Shown: positions 6,452-12,881, counted from the first letter of the stretch. The stretch: 13,186 nt of DNA from Bacteroidales bacterium UBA2714 (GCA_002354035.1 DEKU01000038.1:1-13186); one strand, 5' to 3'. Numbers and translations: made by a program. Notes: generated from the letters alone by a model not told the origin.

Positions 6452-8035
6452 TTATCTTTGTACCCATACTTTGCGGGAAACTCTGCCGTTGGTTTGTACC
6501 AGATATATGCCTGTAGTCGGTACGGGTATGACTGTGCGGTAAACGGATTGGGGTGTGCGGTATATAGTTCTTCCCATCAGGTCAAATACCGTTGCGCGGA
6601 ACGGCTGTTCGTCCTGTATGGTGATGATGCCTTTTTGTGCCGTAATGATGGGCTCGGCCGTCTGGAGTATGTCGCTTATGCCGATGGGGTTGTTGGGGTC
6701 CTCTTCGAAGTAGGCGGTGAATATCACATCTTCGCTGACGGCTACTGTGCGCACGGCGTGAGTGTCGCCATCATTCCAATGGGAGAAGAGGTAGCCCCTG
6801 TTCGGGGTGGCGCTGAAGGTGGCATAGAGGCTCTCGCATGTCGGGTATTCGGAGATGTCGACACTGCCCATTGTTTCGTCGTTGCTCTGAATCACGATGG
6901 AGATGTTGTATGTTTCGGCGTAGTTTGTGAAATTGCGCCATGTGTCGCTGGAGCGGTAGCTTTCGACATATCCGCAGGGTACGTAAATAATGAGGTTTGG
7001 GGAAACCGTGTCGAATACGGTACTATCCATTGTCGGGGGGACGGTGGCGTAGCAGGTGATGCGGGCCAGGTGAGGACAGCCGCAAAAAGCCGTACTGCCC
7101 ACATGGGTCAGGGTGCGGGGCAGGGTGAGACGAGTGAGGTTAGAGCAATCGATGAATGCCATCTCTCCGATTTCGGTGATGGTGTTGGGGATTTCGAGGC
7201 GGACAATGGAGCTGCAGCCGCCAAAGGCGCAATAGCCTATGGTGGACAGGGATTTCCCGAAGTGGATGCCAGTCAGTTTTTTGCAGAAGTAGAAAGCCAT
7301 GTTTTGAATGTTGTTGATCGAGTCGGGCAGAACGAGTGTACCGGAAAGCGAGTTGCATCTTTCGAAAGCACCGGTCTTGATGAGTTTGAGGGATTCGGAT
7401 AGTGTTACACCTTTGAGGTTGATGCATTCAAAAAAGGCTTCGGTTCCGATGACCTTCACGTTGTTGGGGATAGTGACTGGGCTTGACAGCGAAGAGCATC
7501 CCTTGAATGTGAAGTCCTCTATGGCCGTGATGGATTCGGGAAGGTCTATGGCTGTGATGCTCGTGCAGTTGGAGAAAGCATTGTTGCCTATAAAGGTAAC
7601 GTTGTCGGGTATGATTAGAGTGTCCTGAAGACCGTAGCATTTTGAAAAAGCGTATTCTCCAATATAGATGACGGAATTGGGCAGCGAGAGCGTGCCGAGG
7701 GCGGTGCACTGATAGAAGGCGTGTTCGCGGATAGTGTCGATGGTGGGAGGGAAGATGACTTCTGTCATCTGGTTGCAGTCGAGGAATGCAAAGCTCTTGA
7801 AGGATGAGACGGTGTAGTTGTTGCCTTCGTAGGTGACGGAGGAGGGTATTGCCACGGTCCCGGTCATTTGGGATTGGCTGCCTGTGGGGCAGGAGACGGC
7901 CACTCTATGCTGTGCGGGATTGCCGATGACGGTATAGTGCAGTGTCTGTCCGGTGCTGCATACTGCATCAAATTCCTGTGCTGTGGTGGCAAGGGCTGTG
8001 CAGGCTAATAATGTAAGGATGAGTATTTTTTTCAT
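6452..8035 (-). CDS. BspA-like leucine-rich repeat protein with T9SS sorting tail
   Basis: This is a predicted secreted surface protein. A Sec signal (residues 1-19, MKKILILTLL...ATTA) is followed by Gln20, a common mature N-terminus in Bacteroidota T9SS cargo. Residues about 75-328 hold eleven LRR_5 (BspA/TpLRR) repeats, each with an [AT]F-x(2)-C core; the repeat centres fall at 83, 106, 129, 153, 176, 200, 223, 247, 270, 293 and 316. A beta domain like the divergent InlB B-repeat follows (about 376-444, with GYLFSHWNDG at 414-423). The end is a type A T9SS C-terminal domain (about 455-527: ATVFDLMGRTIYR, then TTGIYLV and KVWVQR). BspA-type proteins of oral Bacteroidales bind host matrix proteins or other bacteria; that role here is inferred from the family. 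Translation starts 21 nt after the nucleotidyltransferase stop, so it is the last gene of a three-gene unit. Confidence 0.92.
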   Translation of the reverse strand: MKKILILTLLACTALATTAQEFDAVCSTGQTLHYTVIGNPAQHRVAVSCPTGSQSQMTGTVAIPSSVTYEGNNYTVSSFKSFAFLDCNQMTEVIFPPTIDTIREHAFYQCTALGTLSLPNSVIYIGEYAFSKCYGLQDTLIIPDNVTFIGNNAFSNCTSITAIDLPESITAIEDFTFKGCSSLSSPVTIPNNVKVIGTEAFFECINLKGVTLSESLKLIKTGAFERCNSLSGTLVLPDSINNIQNMAFYFCKKLTGIHFGKSLSTIGYCAFGGCSSIVRLEIPNTITEIGEMAFIDCSNLTRLTLPRTLTHVGSTAFCGCPHLARITCYATVPPTMDSTVFDTVSPNLIIYVPCGYVESYRSSDTWRNFTNYAETYNISIVIQSNDETMGSVDISEYPTCESLYATFSATPNRGYLFSHWNDGDTHAVRTVAVSEDVIFTAYFEEDPNNPIGISDILQTAEPIITAQKGIITIQDEQPFRATVFDLMGRTIYRTPQSVYRTVIPVPTTGIYLVQTNGRVSRKVWVQR

Positions 8036-8056
8036 ATTGTGATAGGATTAGATGTT

Positions 8057-9082
8057 TTATTTTCTAAAAGAAGTCATGATGGCATGAATCTGTTCGGCGG
8101 TGGAGGAGGGGAGGTAGCGGTACATCCAGCGGCGTTTGTTGAAACGGCTGATGCGGGCGAAGAGGCGCGGGAAGAAAGGCAGCGACTTGGGGACTGCCTG
8201 GTCGAACGTCCGATAGAGTATCAGGTCGCGCATCCGCTGGCAGTCGGCCTCGTTCACCTTGCCTTTGACAAAGTACGACAGGTCTGTCCCCACGATGTCT
8301 GAAGCCAGCTGGGTGAACAGGCAGAACGCCGGTGCCATGCCCAATTGTTGCATCACGCTGATGCACTCGTCGGGGTTCAGCTCTGTGCGGTTGGCTCGGA
8401 GAAACAGGCCCCAGTCGATGACGTTGCGCAGGGGCAGTTTGTTGCGGGCCGTGAGGTGGCTGACGGTGTGCATGAGGATGTAGACCATGTTGGCCATGGG
8501 GGGGAGGCGATGGTCGTCGGGGACGGGCTGGAGATATTGCAGGATATATTTCTCGGCCTTGTGTTGGCTCTTATAGTTGAGGTCTGTCAGCTGCCGGTGA
8601 TTCTCCACGGTGACGCCGTCCACCTTCATCTCAGAGTGTTTGCCCACGGCCTTGGCCTCGGGGGCTCCGAGGAGGGCATTTCCCTGCTCAAAATGGCCGG
8701 GAAACATGATGTCGATGTCGCCACAGGGGCGCGAGTCGGGCCGGGGATAGTATTTGGAAAGGCTTATGCCTTTCAGCACCACATAGGGGAGCCCCTGCTC
8801 GCGGGCCTTTTGGTCAATCGAAGCCAGCACCTCTTTCTGGTGTGCATAGTGGTAACGTGTCCTTTCGGCCGAAAGGGTCCAGCTCAGGGCTATGTCGCCT
8901 TGGGGCTTTTGGTCGTCGGGCAAGGCCTCGATGGCATCGTTTATCATGGTCACCACCCCATGCTTGCGGGCCAGCCAGAACAGCCGTTCCCATTCCTTGT
9001 CGTCCCAATCCAGCCTGCCCGCGGGCTGCTTGTTGAGCGAGCAGCGGAGCAGGCGTAGCATGTTGTCGGTAGTTGAAGGCAT
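8057..9082 (-). CDS. Nucleotidyltransferase-family protein (NTP_transf_5-like)
   Basis: The protein (341 aa) carries the signature of the uncharacterised nucleotidyltransferase family PF14907. VVLKG (101-105) is followed by a short helix, then PCGDIDIMF (119-127), where Asp122 and Asp124 would be the metal-binding acidic pair. A third acidic position may be Glu160 in VTVENHRQL. A helical C-terminal half includes MHTVSHL (204-210) and RNVIDW (219-224), the His and Asp motifs usual in this family. The substrate is unknown; relatives occur in polysaccharide loci and as stand-alone genes. No signal peptide or membrane segment is seen, so it is probably cytoplasmic. It sits 15 nt after the small lipoprotein gene and 21 nt before the BspA-like gene on the same strand. 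An internal Met at residue 8 is an alternative start. Confidence 0.85.
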   Translation of the reverse strand: MPSTTDNMLRLLRCSLNKQPAGRLDWDDKEWERLFWLARKHGVVTMINDAIEALPDDQKPQGDIALSWTLSAERTRYHYAHQKEVLASIDQKAREQGLPYVVLKGISLSKYYPRPDSRPCGDIDIMFPGHFEQGNALLGAPEAKAVGKHSEMKVDGVTVENHRQLTDLNYKSQHKAEKYILQYLQPVPDDHRLPPMANMVYILMHTVSHLTARNKLPLRNVIDWGLFLRANRTELNPDECISVMQQLGMAPAFCLFTQLASDIVGTDLSYFVKGKVNEADCQRMRDLILYRTFDQAVPKSLPFFPRLFARISRFNKRRWMYRYLPSSTAEQIHAIMTSFRK

Positions 9083-9097
9083 AGTTGGTGCTGGGTT

Positions 9098-9466
9098 TTA
9101 TTGGTTCAGGTGAACTTTCCAGGTGTGGCCGTCCTTTATGCAGGGCACCTTGATGTCGTCGAAAATGCTGTCAGGATAGAACGCGTTGGAGGTGACCAGA
9201 TGCAGGTCGACCAAAGCCGTGGTGTCGCCGTCGCCCACAGTCGTCCCCGTCACCTCAAATTCGTGAATCACCATGCCCATGCTGTCCAGGTATGCCACCA
9301 CCAGCGGACGGGCCTCCTCTGGGAGGTCGGTGAAAGTCATGGCTTTTTCGAACTCGTTGGCCTTGTTTGCCGTGTAAAAATCGCTCACGGCCTTTTCGGG
9401 TGTGTTGCCGCACGATGCCAATAACAACGTGCAGACTGTAGCAACTGCGATAGTGTATTTCTTCAT
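9098..9466 (-). CDS. Small lipoprotein, DUF4878/NTF2-like
   Basis: The N-terminus has a lipoprotein signal with lipobox LLASC and lipidated Cys19. The mature part begins CGNTPEKAVSDFYTANKANEF. A helix of this type (T-x-E-x-A-V-x-x-F-Y) opening a roughly 100-residue alpha+beta domain is characteristic of DUF4878-like, NTF2/SnoaL-fold lipoproteins of Bacteroidales. The C-terminus, DGHTWKVHLNQ, resembles the final strand of that fold. The length of 122 aa fits one domain. The role is unknown. It is first in the minus-strand unit, about 30 nt after a -7-like box, and is followed after 15 nt by the nucleotidyltransferase. Confidence 0.82.
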   Translation of the reverse strand: MKKYTIAVATVCTLLLASCGNTPEKAVSDFYTANKANEFEKAMTFTDLPEEARPLVVAYLDSMGMVIHEFEVTGTTVGDGDTTALVDLHLVTSNAFYPDSIFDDIKVPCIKDGHTWKVHLNQ

Positions 9467-9500
9467 TCTATAGTATGTTTTTGTGTCAATTCCGAGTTTG

Positions 9501-9508
9501 CAAAAATA
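9501..9508 (-). promoter_or_regulatory. -7 box of the minus-strand lipoprotein operon
   Basis: Read on the minus strand, TATTTTTG followed by CAA matches TAnnTTTG exactly and lies 34 bases before the lipoprotein ATG. No good -33 TTG is found at the expected distance, although the upstream DNA is very A/T-rich. Confidence 0.6.
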
Positions 9509-9560
9509 CGAAAAATAATCCTATTGGACGATATTTTTTTATTATGTCAAATATTATTAC

Positions 9561-9568
9561 TAATTTTG
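9561..9568 (+). promoter_or_regulatory. -7 box of the LysE/nitroreductase/radical SAM operon
   Basis: TAATTTTG followed by CA matches TAnnTTTG, with a T-run at 9533-9540 where the -33 element should be. The predicted transcription start (about 9573-9577) lies only about 10 nt before the ATG at 9584. This decides the start of the LysE-type gene and rules out the in-frame ATG at 9524. Confidence 0.6.
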
Positions 9569-9583
9569 CAAGTCATTTTTTGT

Positions 9584-10399
9584 ATGGGAGAATTAATTCT
9601 TGGTATAATATGCGGCATAGCCTTGTCGCTGTTTTTCAGTTTCGGACCTGCTTTTTTCTCGCAGCTCCGGACCAGCATACAGTATGGCTACCGGAAGTCA
9701 TATCCTTTCGCTTTCGGCGTGAGTGTGGGCGATGTGATCATCGTTTTCCTCATGCTGACAGTGTTAAAAAATGTTGACCTCTATGAGATGCTCCACAACG
9801 TGTGGGTGGCATCCATCAGCGGGGCTGTGCTCGTGCTGATGGGCATCTATTTCTTCCGCAAAGAGGTGACCAGCCTCGAGGATGAGGAGAAGCACATCAA
9901 ATTCAAGAGCAAGGACGGCGACCCGCGCCGCCGCACCGTGTTCATGCAAGGCTTTGTCATCAACATCGTCAACCCCCTCATCTGGATTTACTGGGTGTCG
10001 GTCATCGCCCTCCTCACTGGCGAGCTGAACCTCACTGTCACCGAGCGTTATATCTTCTTTATCGGCGTCCTCGGCACCACCCTCGGCCTCGACATTCTGA
10101 AATGCAAACTGGCCTCGCTGCTGCAACGCATCGTCACAGCCCGGCTCATCAATATCACCAACAAAGTGTGCGCCATAGCCATGTTCGCTTTCGCCGCCTA
10201 CATGGTTATATCCATGATTCTCTACCAAGTCAACCCCAAGGTGAGGGAGCACGAACAGCAGACCCAGCCCCAGTCCACCCAGATGATCAAGAAGATTCAC
10301 AACCTCCAAAAGGCCGACAGCAGCATCTCCTTTCTCCACCCCACCCGCCACCACCGCCACACCCACAACGAAAACAATCCTCACGAAAAAACAGAATAG
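9584..10399 (+). CDS. LysE-family transporter with His-rich C-terminal tail
   Basis: This is an inner-membrane protein of the LysE/RhtB export superfamily, whose characterised members export amino acids. From the ATG at 9584 it has 271 residues: hydrophobic segments at about 3-22, 41-63, 75-91, 120-146, 155-172 and 194-214, the family element GPAFFSQLRTSIQYG (21-35) before AFGVSVGD (43-50), and FMQGFVINIVNPLIWIYW (120-137), where Asn130-Pro131 are the conserved NP. An ATG at 9524 in the same frame would add 20 residues but overlies the promoter. After the last membrane segment comes an unusual hydrophilic tail of about 55 residues, Gln-rich and then His-rich (six His in residues 252-267), over C/A-rich low-complexity DNA. 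Its stop lies 1 nt before the nitroreductase ATG. The substrate is unknown. Confidence 0.88.
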   Translation: MGELILGIICGIALSLFFSFGPAFFSQLRTSIQYGYRKSYPFAFGVSVGDVIIVFLMLTVLKNVDLYEMLHNVWVASISGAVLVLMGIYFFRKEVTSLEDEEKHIKFKSKDGDPRRRTVFMQGFVINIVNPLIWIYWVSVIALLTGELNLTVTERYIFFIGVLGTTLGLDILKCKLASLLQRIVTARLINITNKVCAIAMFAFAAYMVISMILYQVNPKVREHEQQTQPQSTQMIKKIHNLQKADSSISFLHPTRHHRHTHNENNPHEKTE

Positions 10400-10400
10400 C

Positions 10401-10925
10401 ATGAACCAGACCATCAGCGACCTGACCACGCGCCGCAGCGTCCGCGCCTATTCCGACCGGATGCCTTCCAAGGCCGACCTCGAAACCATCTGCCAGGCAG
10501 GCCTCTATGCCGCCACAGGCATGGGCACCCAAAGCCCCATAATTCTTGCCGTCACCAACAAAGCCCTGCGCGACCGCCTCAGCCGCCTCAACGCCCAGGT
10601 GATGAACACCGACAGCGACCCCTTCTACGGTGCCCCGGTGGTGCTCACCGTGCTTGTCGACACCGACACCGCCGTCACCCCAGTCGAAGACGGCAGCCTG
10701 ATGATGGGCAACATGCTCAACGCTGCCCACGCCCTGGGTCTGTCCTCCTGCTGGATCAACCGCGCCCGCGAAGTCTTCGCCTCCGACGAAGGCAAAGCCA
10801 TCCTCAAAGACCTCGGCATCGAAGGCAACTACCTCGGCATAGGCAACTGCATCGTAGGCTATGCCCAGGGTCCCGAGCCCCAGGCCCGCCCCCGGAAAGA
10901 AAACCGCATACACTGGGTTGAATAA
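10401..10925 (+). CDS. Nitroreductase-family FMN oxidoreductase
   Basis: This 174-residue member of the FMN-dependent nitroreductase family would act in the cytoplasm, transferring electrons from NAD(P)H through FMN to nitro-, quinone- or flavin-type substrates. The N-terminal RRSVRAY (11-17) is the FMN-phosphate-binding signature. The segment GLYAATGMGTQSPIILAVTN follows, then a Gly/Met-rich helix, LGLSSCWI and a C-terminal GYA...RPRKENRIHWVE, the usual last element. The protein is at the short end of the family, like the 165-185 aa forms of Bacteroidales and clostridia. The true substrate cannot be told from the sequence. It is tightly packed: 1 nt after the LysE-type gene and 13 nt before the radical SAM gene, so a single transcript is likely. 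Confidence 0.93.
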   Translation: MNQTISDLTTRRSVRAYSDRMPSKADLETICQAGLYAATGMGTQSPIILAVTNKALRDRLSRLNAQVMNTDSDPFYGAPVVLTVLVDTDTAVTPVEDGSLMMGNMLNAAHALGLSSCWINRAREVFASDEGKAILKDLGIEGNYLGIGNCIVGYAQGPEPQARPRKENRIHWVE

Positions 10926-10938
10926 ACCATCACACATC

Positions 10939-11712
10939 ATGATAAGAGAAGAAACCGTCTTTGGCCCCATCTTCAGCCGCCGATTAGGAACCTCCCTCGG
11001 CATCAACCTCCTGCCCGAGAAGGGCAAAATCTGCAACTTCGACTGCATCTACTGCGAATGCGGTTGGAACAAGGATGGCCACACCGACACCGTCCTCCCC
11101 ACCGCCGCCAAAGTGCACCGCGACCTCGAGCGCATGCTCCTCTCCCTCCAGCAGCAGGGCACCCAGGTCGACTCCATCACCTTCTCCGGCGATGGCGAGC
11201 CCACCCTCAACCCCGAGTTCCCCGCCATCATCGACGACACCCTCGCCCTCCGCGACCGTCTGGCCCCCACCGCCAAGGTGTCCGTCCTCTCCAACGCCAC
11301 CCGCGTCCACCTGCCCCAAGTCTTCCAGGCCCTCGCCAAGGTCGACAACCCCATTATGAAAATCGACGCCCCCACCAACGACCTCATAGCCCGCATCAAC
11401 AAACCGGCGCCAGGCTACGACATAGCCCGCGTGGTCGAGGCCCTCAAGCAGTTCCACGGCAACTTCGTGCTGCAAACCTGCATGCTCCGCAGCAAAGAAT
11501 ACGACTTCGACTCCTCGCGCCCCGAAGTCCTCGACGGCTGGATGAACATTGTCCGCCAGCTCCGCCCCCGGCAAATCATGGTCTACACCATCGACCGCCC
11601 CACACCGGCCCAAGGGCTCGAACTCTTCACCCCCGACGAGATGACCCGCCTCGTGCAGCCACTCATCGACGAAGGCTTCAACCTGCAAATCAAAGGAGCC
11701 CTCAACGCCTGA
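10939..11712 (+). CDS. Radical SAM enzyme, COG0731-like
   Basis: This 257-residue radical SAM protein has the cluster motif CNFDCIYC: Cys32, Cys36 and Cys39 bind the [4Fe-4S] cluster, and Cys41 follows. ITFSGDGEPTLNP (80-92) is the SAM-binding GGE-like motif in its GDGEPT form. The N-terminal FGPIFSRRLGTSLGINLLP and the overall layout match the COG0731 group of Fe-S oxidoreductases (related to TYW1 but without its flavodoxin domain). The reaction catalysed by bacterial members is not established to my knowledge. I chose ATG 10939 because an in-frame upstream ATG (10861) would overlap the nitroreductase by 65 bases and add a Pro-rich stretch that does not belong to the family. Third codon positions are very C-rich, which creates long open frames on other frames and the opposite strand. 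Confidence 0.92.
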   Translation: MIREETVFGPIFSRRLGTSLGINLLPEKGKICNFDCIYCECGWNKDGHTDTVLPTAAKVHRDLERMLLSLQQQGTQVDSITFSGDGEPTLNPEFPAIIDDTLALRDRLAPTAKVSVLSNATRVHLPQVFQALAKVDNPIMKIDAPTNDLIARINKPAPGYDIARVVEALKQFHGNFVLQTCMLRSKEYDFDSSRPEVLDGWMNIVRQLRPRQIMVYTIDRPTPAQGLELFTPDEMTRLVQPLIDEGFNLQIKGALNA

Positions 11713-11796
11713 CCCGTCCGCCGTCGCTATCTGCTCCTCAAAACAGAATCTTACATCATTTTTGCAAGAAAAAACATCCATTTCAAAAAAAAAGCG

Positions 11797-11804
11797 TATT
11801 TTTG
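11797..11804 (+). promoter_or_regulatory. -7 box of the infC operon
   Basis: TATTTTTG followed by CAAG matches TAnnTTTG. Transcription should begin near 11808-11812, which is the 5' edge of the first leader hairpin. A related TTTTTGCAAG run sits about 40 bases upstream (around 11759) but lacks the TA. Confidence 0.65.
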
Positions 11805-11807
11805 CAA

Positions 11808-11892
11808 GTCCGAAAAACAGCTCAAACTGCCTTTCGGACACGAATAATAACCAATCAGTCAGCTGATTGAATAGTATTAACAAACATAGGAG
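11808..11892 (+). promoter_or_regulatory. Structured infC leader with two hairpins and a Shine-Dalgarno
   Basis: GTCCGAAA (11808-11815) pairs perfectly with TTTCGGAC (11832-11839), with an inner CAG/CTG stem (11818-11820 with 11827-11829). CAATCAG (11852-11858) pairs perfectly with CTGATTG (11863-11869) around TCAG. Then comes AGGAG (11888-11892). The first hairpin starts at the predicted transcription start. infC-rpmI-rplT operons are autoregulated in other bacteria (by L20, and infC by IF3), so this leader could be a control element; that is inference. Confidence 0.5.
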
Positions 11893-11901
11893 AACCAAGT
11901 T

Positions 11902-12480
11902 ATAGCAGTACCAATTACCCCTGGCGGCCCCAACAGCAACAACAAAGGCCGCGGAAAAGGCCCTCAAAGAAAAGAGGCAGAACATTTAATCAACGAGCGC
12001 ATCACCGACCCCATGGTCCGTGTGGTGGGCGAAGGCATGGAGCCCACCATCATGAGCACCAAAGAAGCGTTGATTAAGGCATACAACGAAGGTCTTGACT
12101 TGGTTATGATATCCCCCACGGCCAACCCTCCTGTGTGTCGCATCATAGAGTACCAAAAGTACCTCTACGAGCAGAAGAAAAAAGAAAAAGAGCGCAAAGC
12201 CAACTCCACCAAAGTGGTCATCAAAGAAATCCGCCTCAGCCCGCAGACCGACGACCACGACTTCGAGTTCAAGCTCAACCACGCCAAACGGTTCCTCAAA
12301 GAGGGCAACAAAGTGAAAGTCGACGTCTTTTTCCGTGGCCGCTCCATCGTCTACAAAGAACAAGGCGAGACCCAGCTGCTCAAATTCGCCGAAGCCCTCA
12401 TGGACTATGGCAAACCCGAAGCCATGCCACGGCTCGAGGGCAAGCGCATGCTCATCATCATCGCCCCCAAAAAACAGTAA
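11902..12480 (+). CDS. infC: Translation initiation factor IF-3, non-AUG start
   Basis: IF-3 binds the 30S subunit and proofreads initiator tRNA and start codon. The IF3-N domain is seen as LINERI (29-34), VRVVGEGMEP and PPVCRIIEYQKYLYEQ (76-91). After a Lys-rich linker comes IF3-C: KEIRLSPQTDDHDFEFKL, HAKRFLKEGNKVKV, FFRGRS, LEGKRM. The first ATG in frame (12013) lies inside IF3-N and would remove LINERI, so it cannot be the start. Upstream to the in-frame stop TAG (11887-11889) there is no ATG, GTG, TTG or CTG. The candidates are ATA (11902), ATT (11914) and ATC (11989, the Ile of LINERI, too far in). I annotate ATA because AGGAG ends 9 nt before it, giving 192 aa. ATT would give 188 aa and match the AUU of E. 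coli infC, but it is 21 nt from AGGAG. The first residues are Gly/Asn/Lys-rich. rpmI follows after 53 nt. Confidence 0.9.
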   Translation: MAVPITPGGPNSNNKGRGKGPQRKEAEHLINERITDPMVRVVGEGMEPTIMSTKEALIKAYNEGLDLVMISPTANPPVCRIIEYQKYLYEQKKKEKERKANSTKVVIKEIRLSPQTDDHDFEFKLNHAKRFLKEGNKVKVDVFFRGRSIVYKEQGETQLLKFAEALMDYGKPEAMPRLEGKRMLIIIAPKKQ

Positions 12481-12533
12481 TCCAAGCGTAATCGCAACAA
12501 TATAGTCTAACTTATTAAAAACACAGTAAAGTA

Positions 12534-12728
12534 ATGCCTAAGATGAAAACCAAAGCCGCTGCCAGAAAACGTTTCGCTTTCACCGGCACCGGTAAAATCA
12601 AAAGAAAGCATGCTTATCATAGTCACATCCTGACTAAGAAAGAAACCACGCAGAAACGTAACCTCGACCACACCGCACTGGTGAGCCGCGACGACGAGAA
12701 ACGCGTCAAAAGAATGCTTTTAGCTTAA
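12534..12728 (+). CDS. rpmI: 50S ribosomal protein bL35
   Basis: The 64-residue product begins MPKMKTKAAARKRF, continues with TGTGKIKRKHAYHSHILTKK and ends RVKRMLLA, a full-length and typical bL35, very basic. It sits in the conserved order infC-rpmI-rplT, 53 nt after infC. There is no Shine-Dalgarno before the ATG (AGTAAAGTA precedes it). Confidence 0.98.
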   Translation: MPKMKTKAAARKRFAFTGTGKIKRKHAYHSHILTKKETTQKRNLDHTALVSRDDEKRVKRMLLA

Positions 12729-12881
12729 CAGGGAACCGGCCGCCAGGCCACGCGGTGCAGGCTCGCCCTGCCGCCGCACAACCCCGGCGCCACCACCCTT
12801 AACGGAGTTATTAACCATTATTTCGAGCACAAAAGAGCAGCCCCGACTGCTGCCGCTGAAATGAAAAACAATTAAACAAAA
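12729..12881 (+). other. Long structured spacer between rpmI and rplT
   Basis: This 153-nt gap is longer than the 53 nt between infC and rpmI. Its first 70 bases are GC-rich. GCAGG (12757-12761) pairs with CCTGC (12767-12771), and the outer GCGG (12752-12755) with CCGC (12774-12777). A second small hairpin is AGCAG (12836-12840) with CTGCT (12847-12851), about 30 nt before rplT. No T-run follows either, so they are not terminators. A translational control site is possible but unproven. Confidence 0.4.

Noticed and set aside
9524..9583. Upstream ATG adding 20 residues to the LysE-type protein
   Set aside because: The segment contains the -7 box TAATTTTG (9561-9568), and the LysE fold is complete from ATG 9584.
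10335..10370. CCACC-type repeats as a CRISPR or tandem-repeat locus
   Set aside because: It is a short imperfect C/A-rich tract inside the LysE-type coding sequence, with no fixed repeat unit or spacers.
10861..10938. Upstream ATG adding 26 residues to the radical SAM protein
   Set aside because: It would overlap the conserved C-terminus of the nitroreductase by 65 bases, and the added residues are Pro-rich and unlike the family start. ATG 10939 leaves a normal 13-nt gap.
10984..11985. Long open frames around the radical SAM gene (333 codons antisense, 270 codons plus strand at 11058-11870)
   Set aside because: They are by-products of very C-rich third positions. Their products are low-complexity (Gly/Val/Glu-rich or Arg/Pro/His-rich) and run through the infC promoter and leader.
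12013..12480. IF-3 starting at the first ATG (155 aa)
   Set aside because: It would remove the conserved LINERI segment at the beginning of IF3-N. The frame is open and conserved upstream of this ATG.
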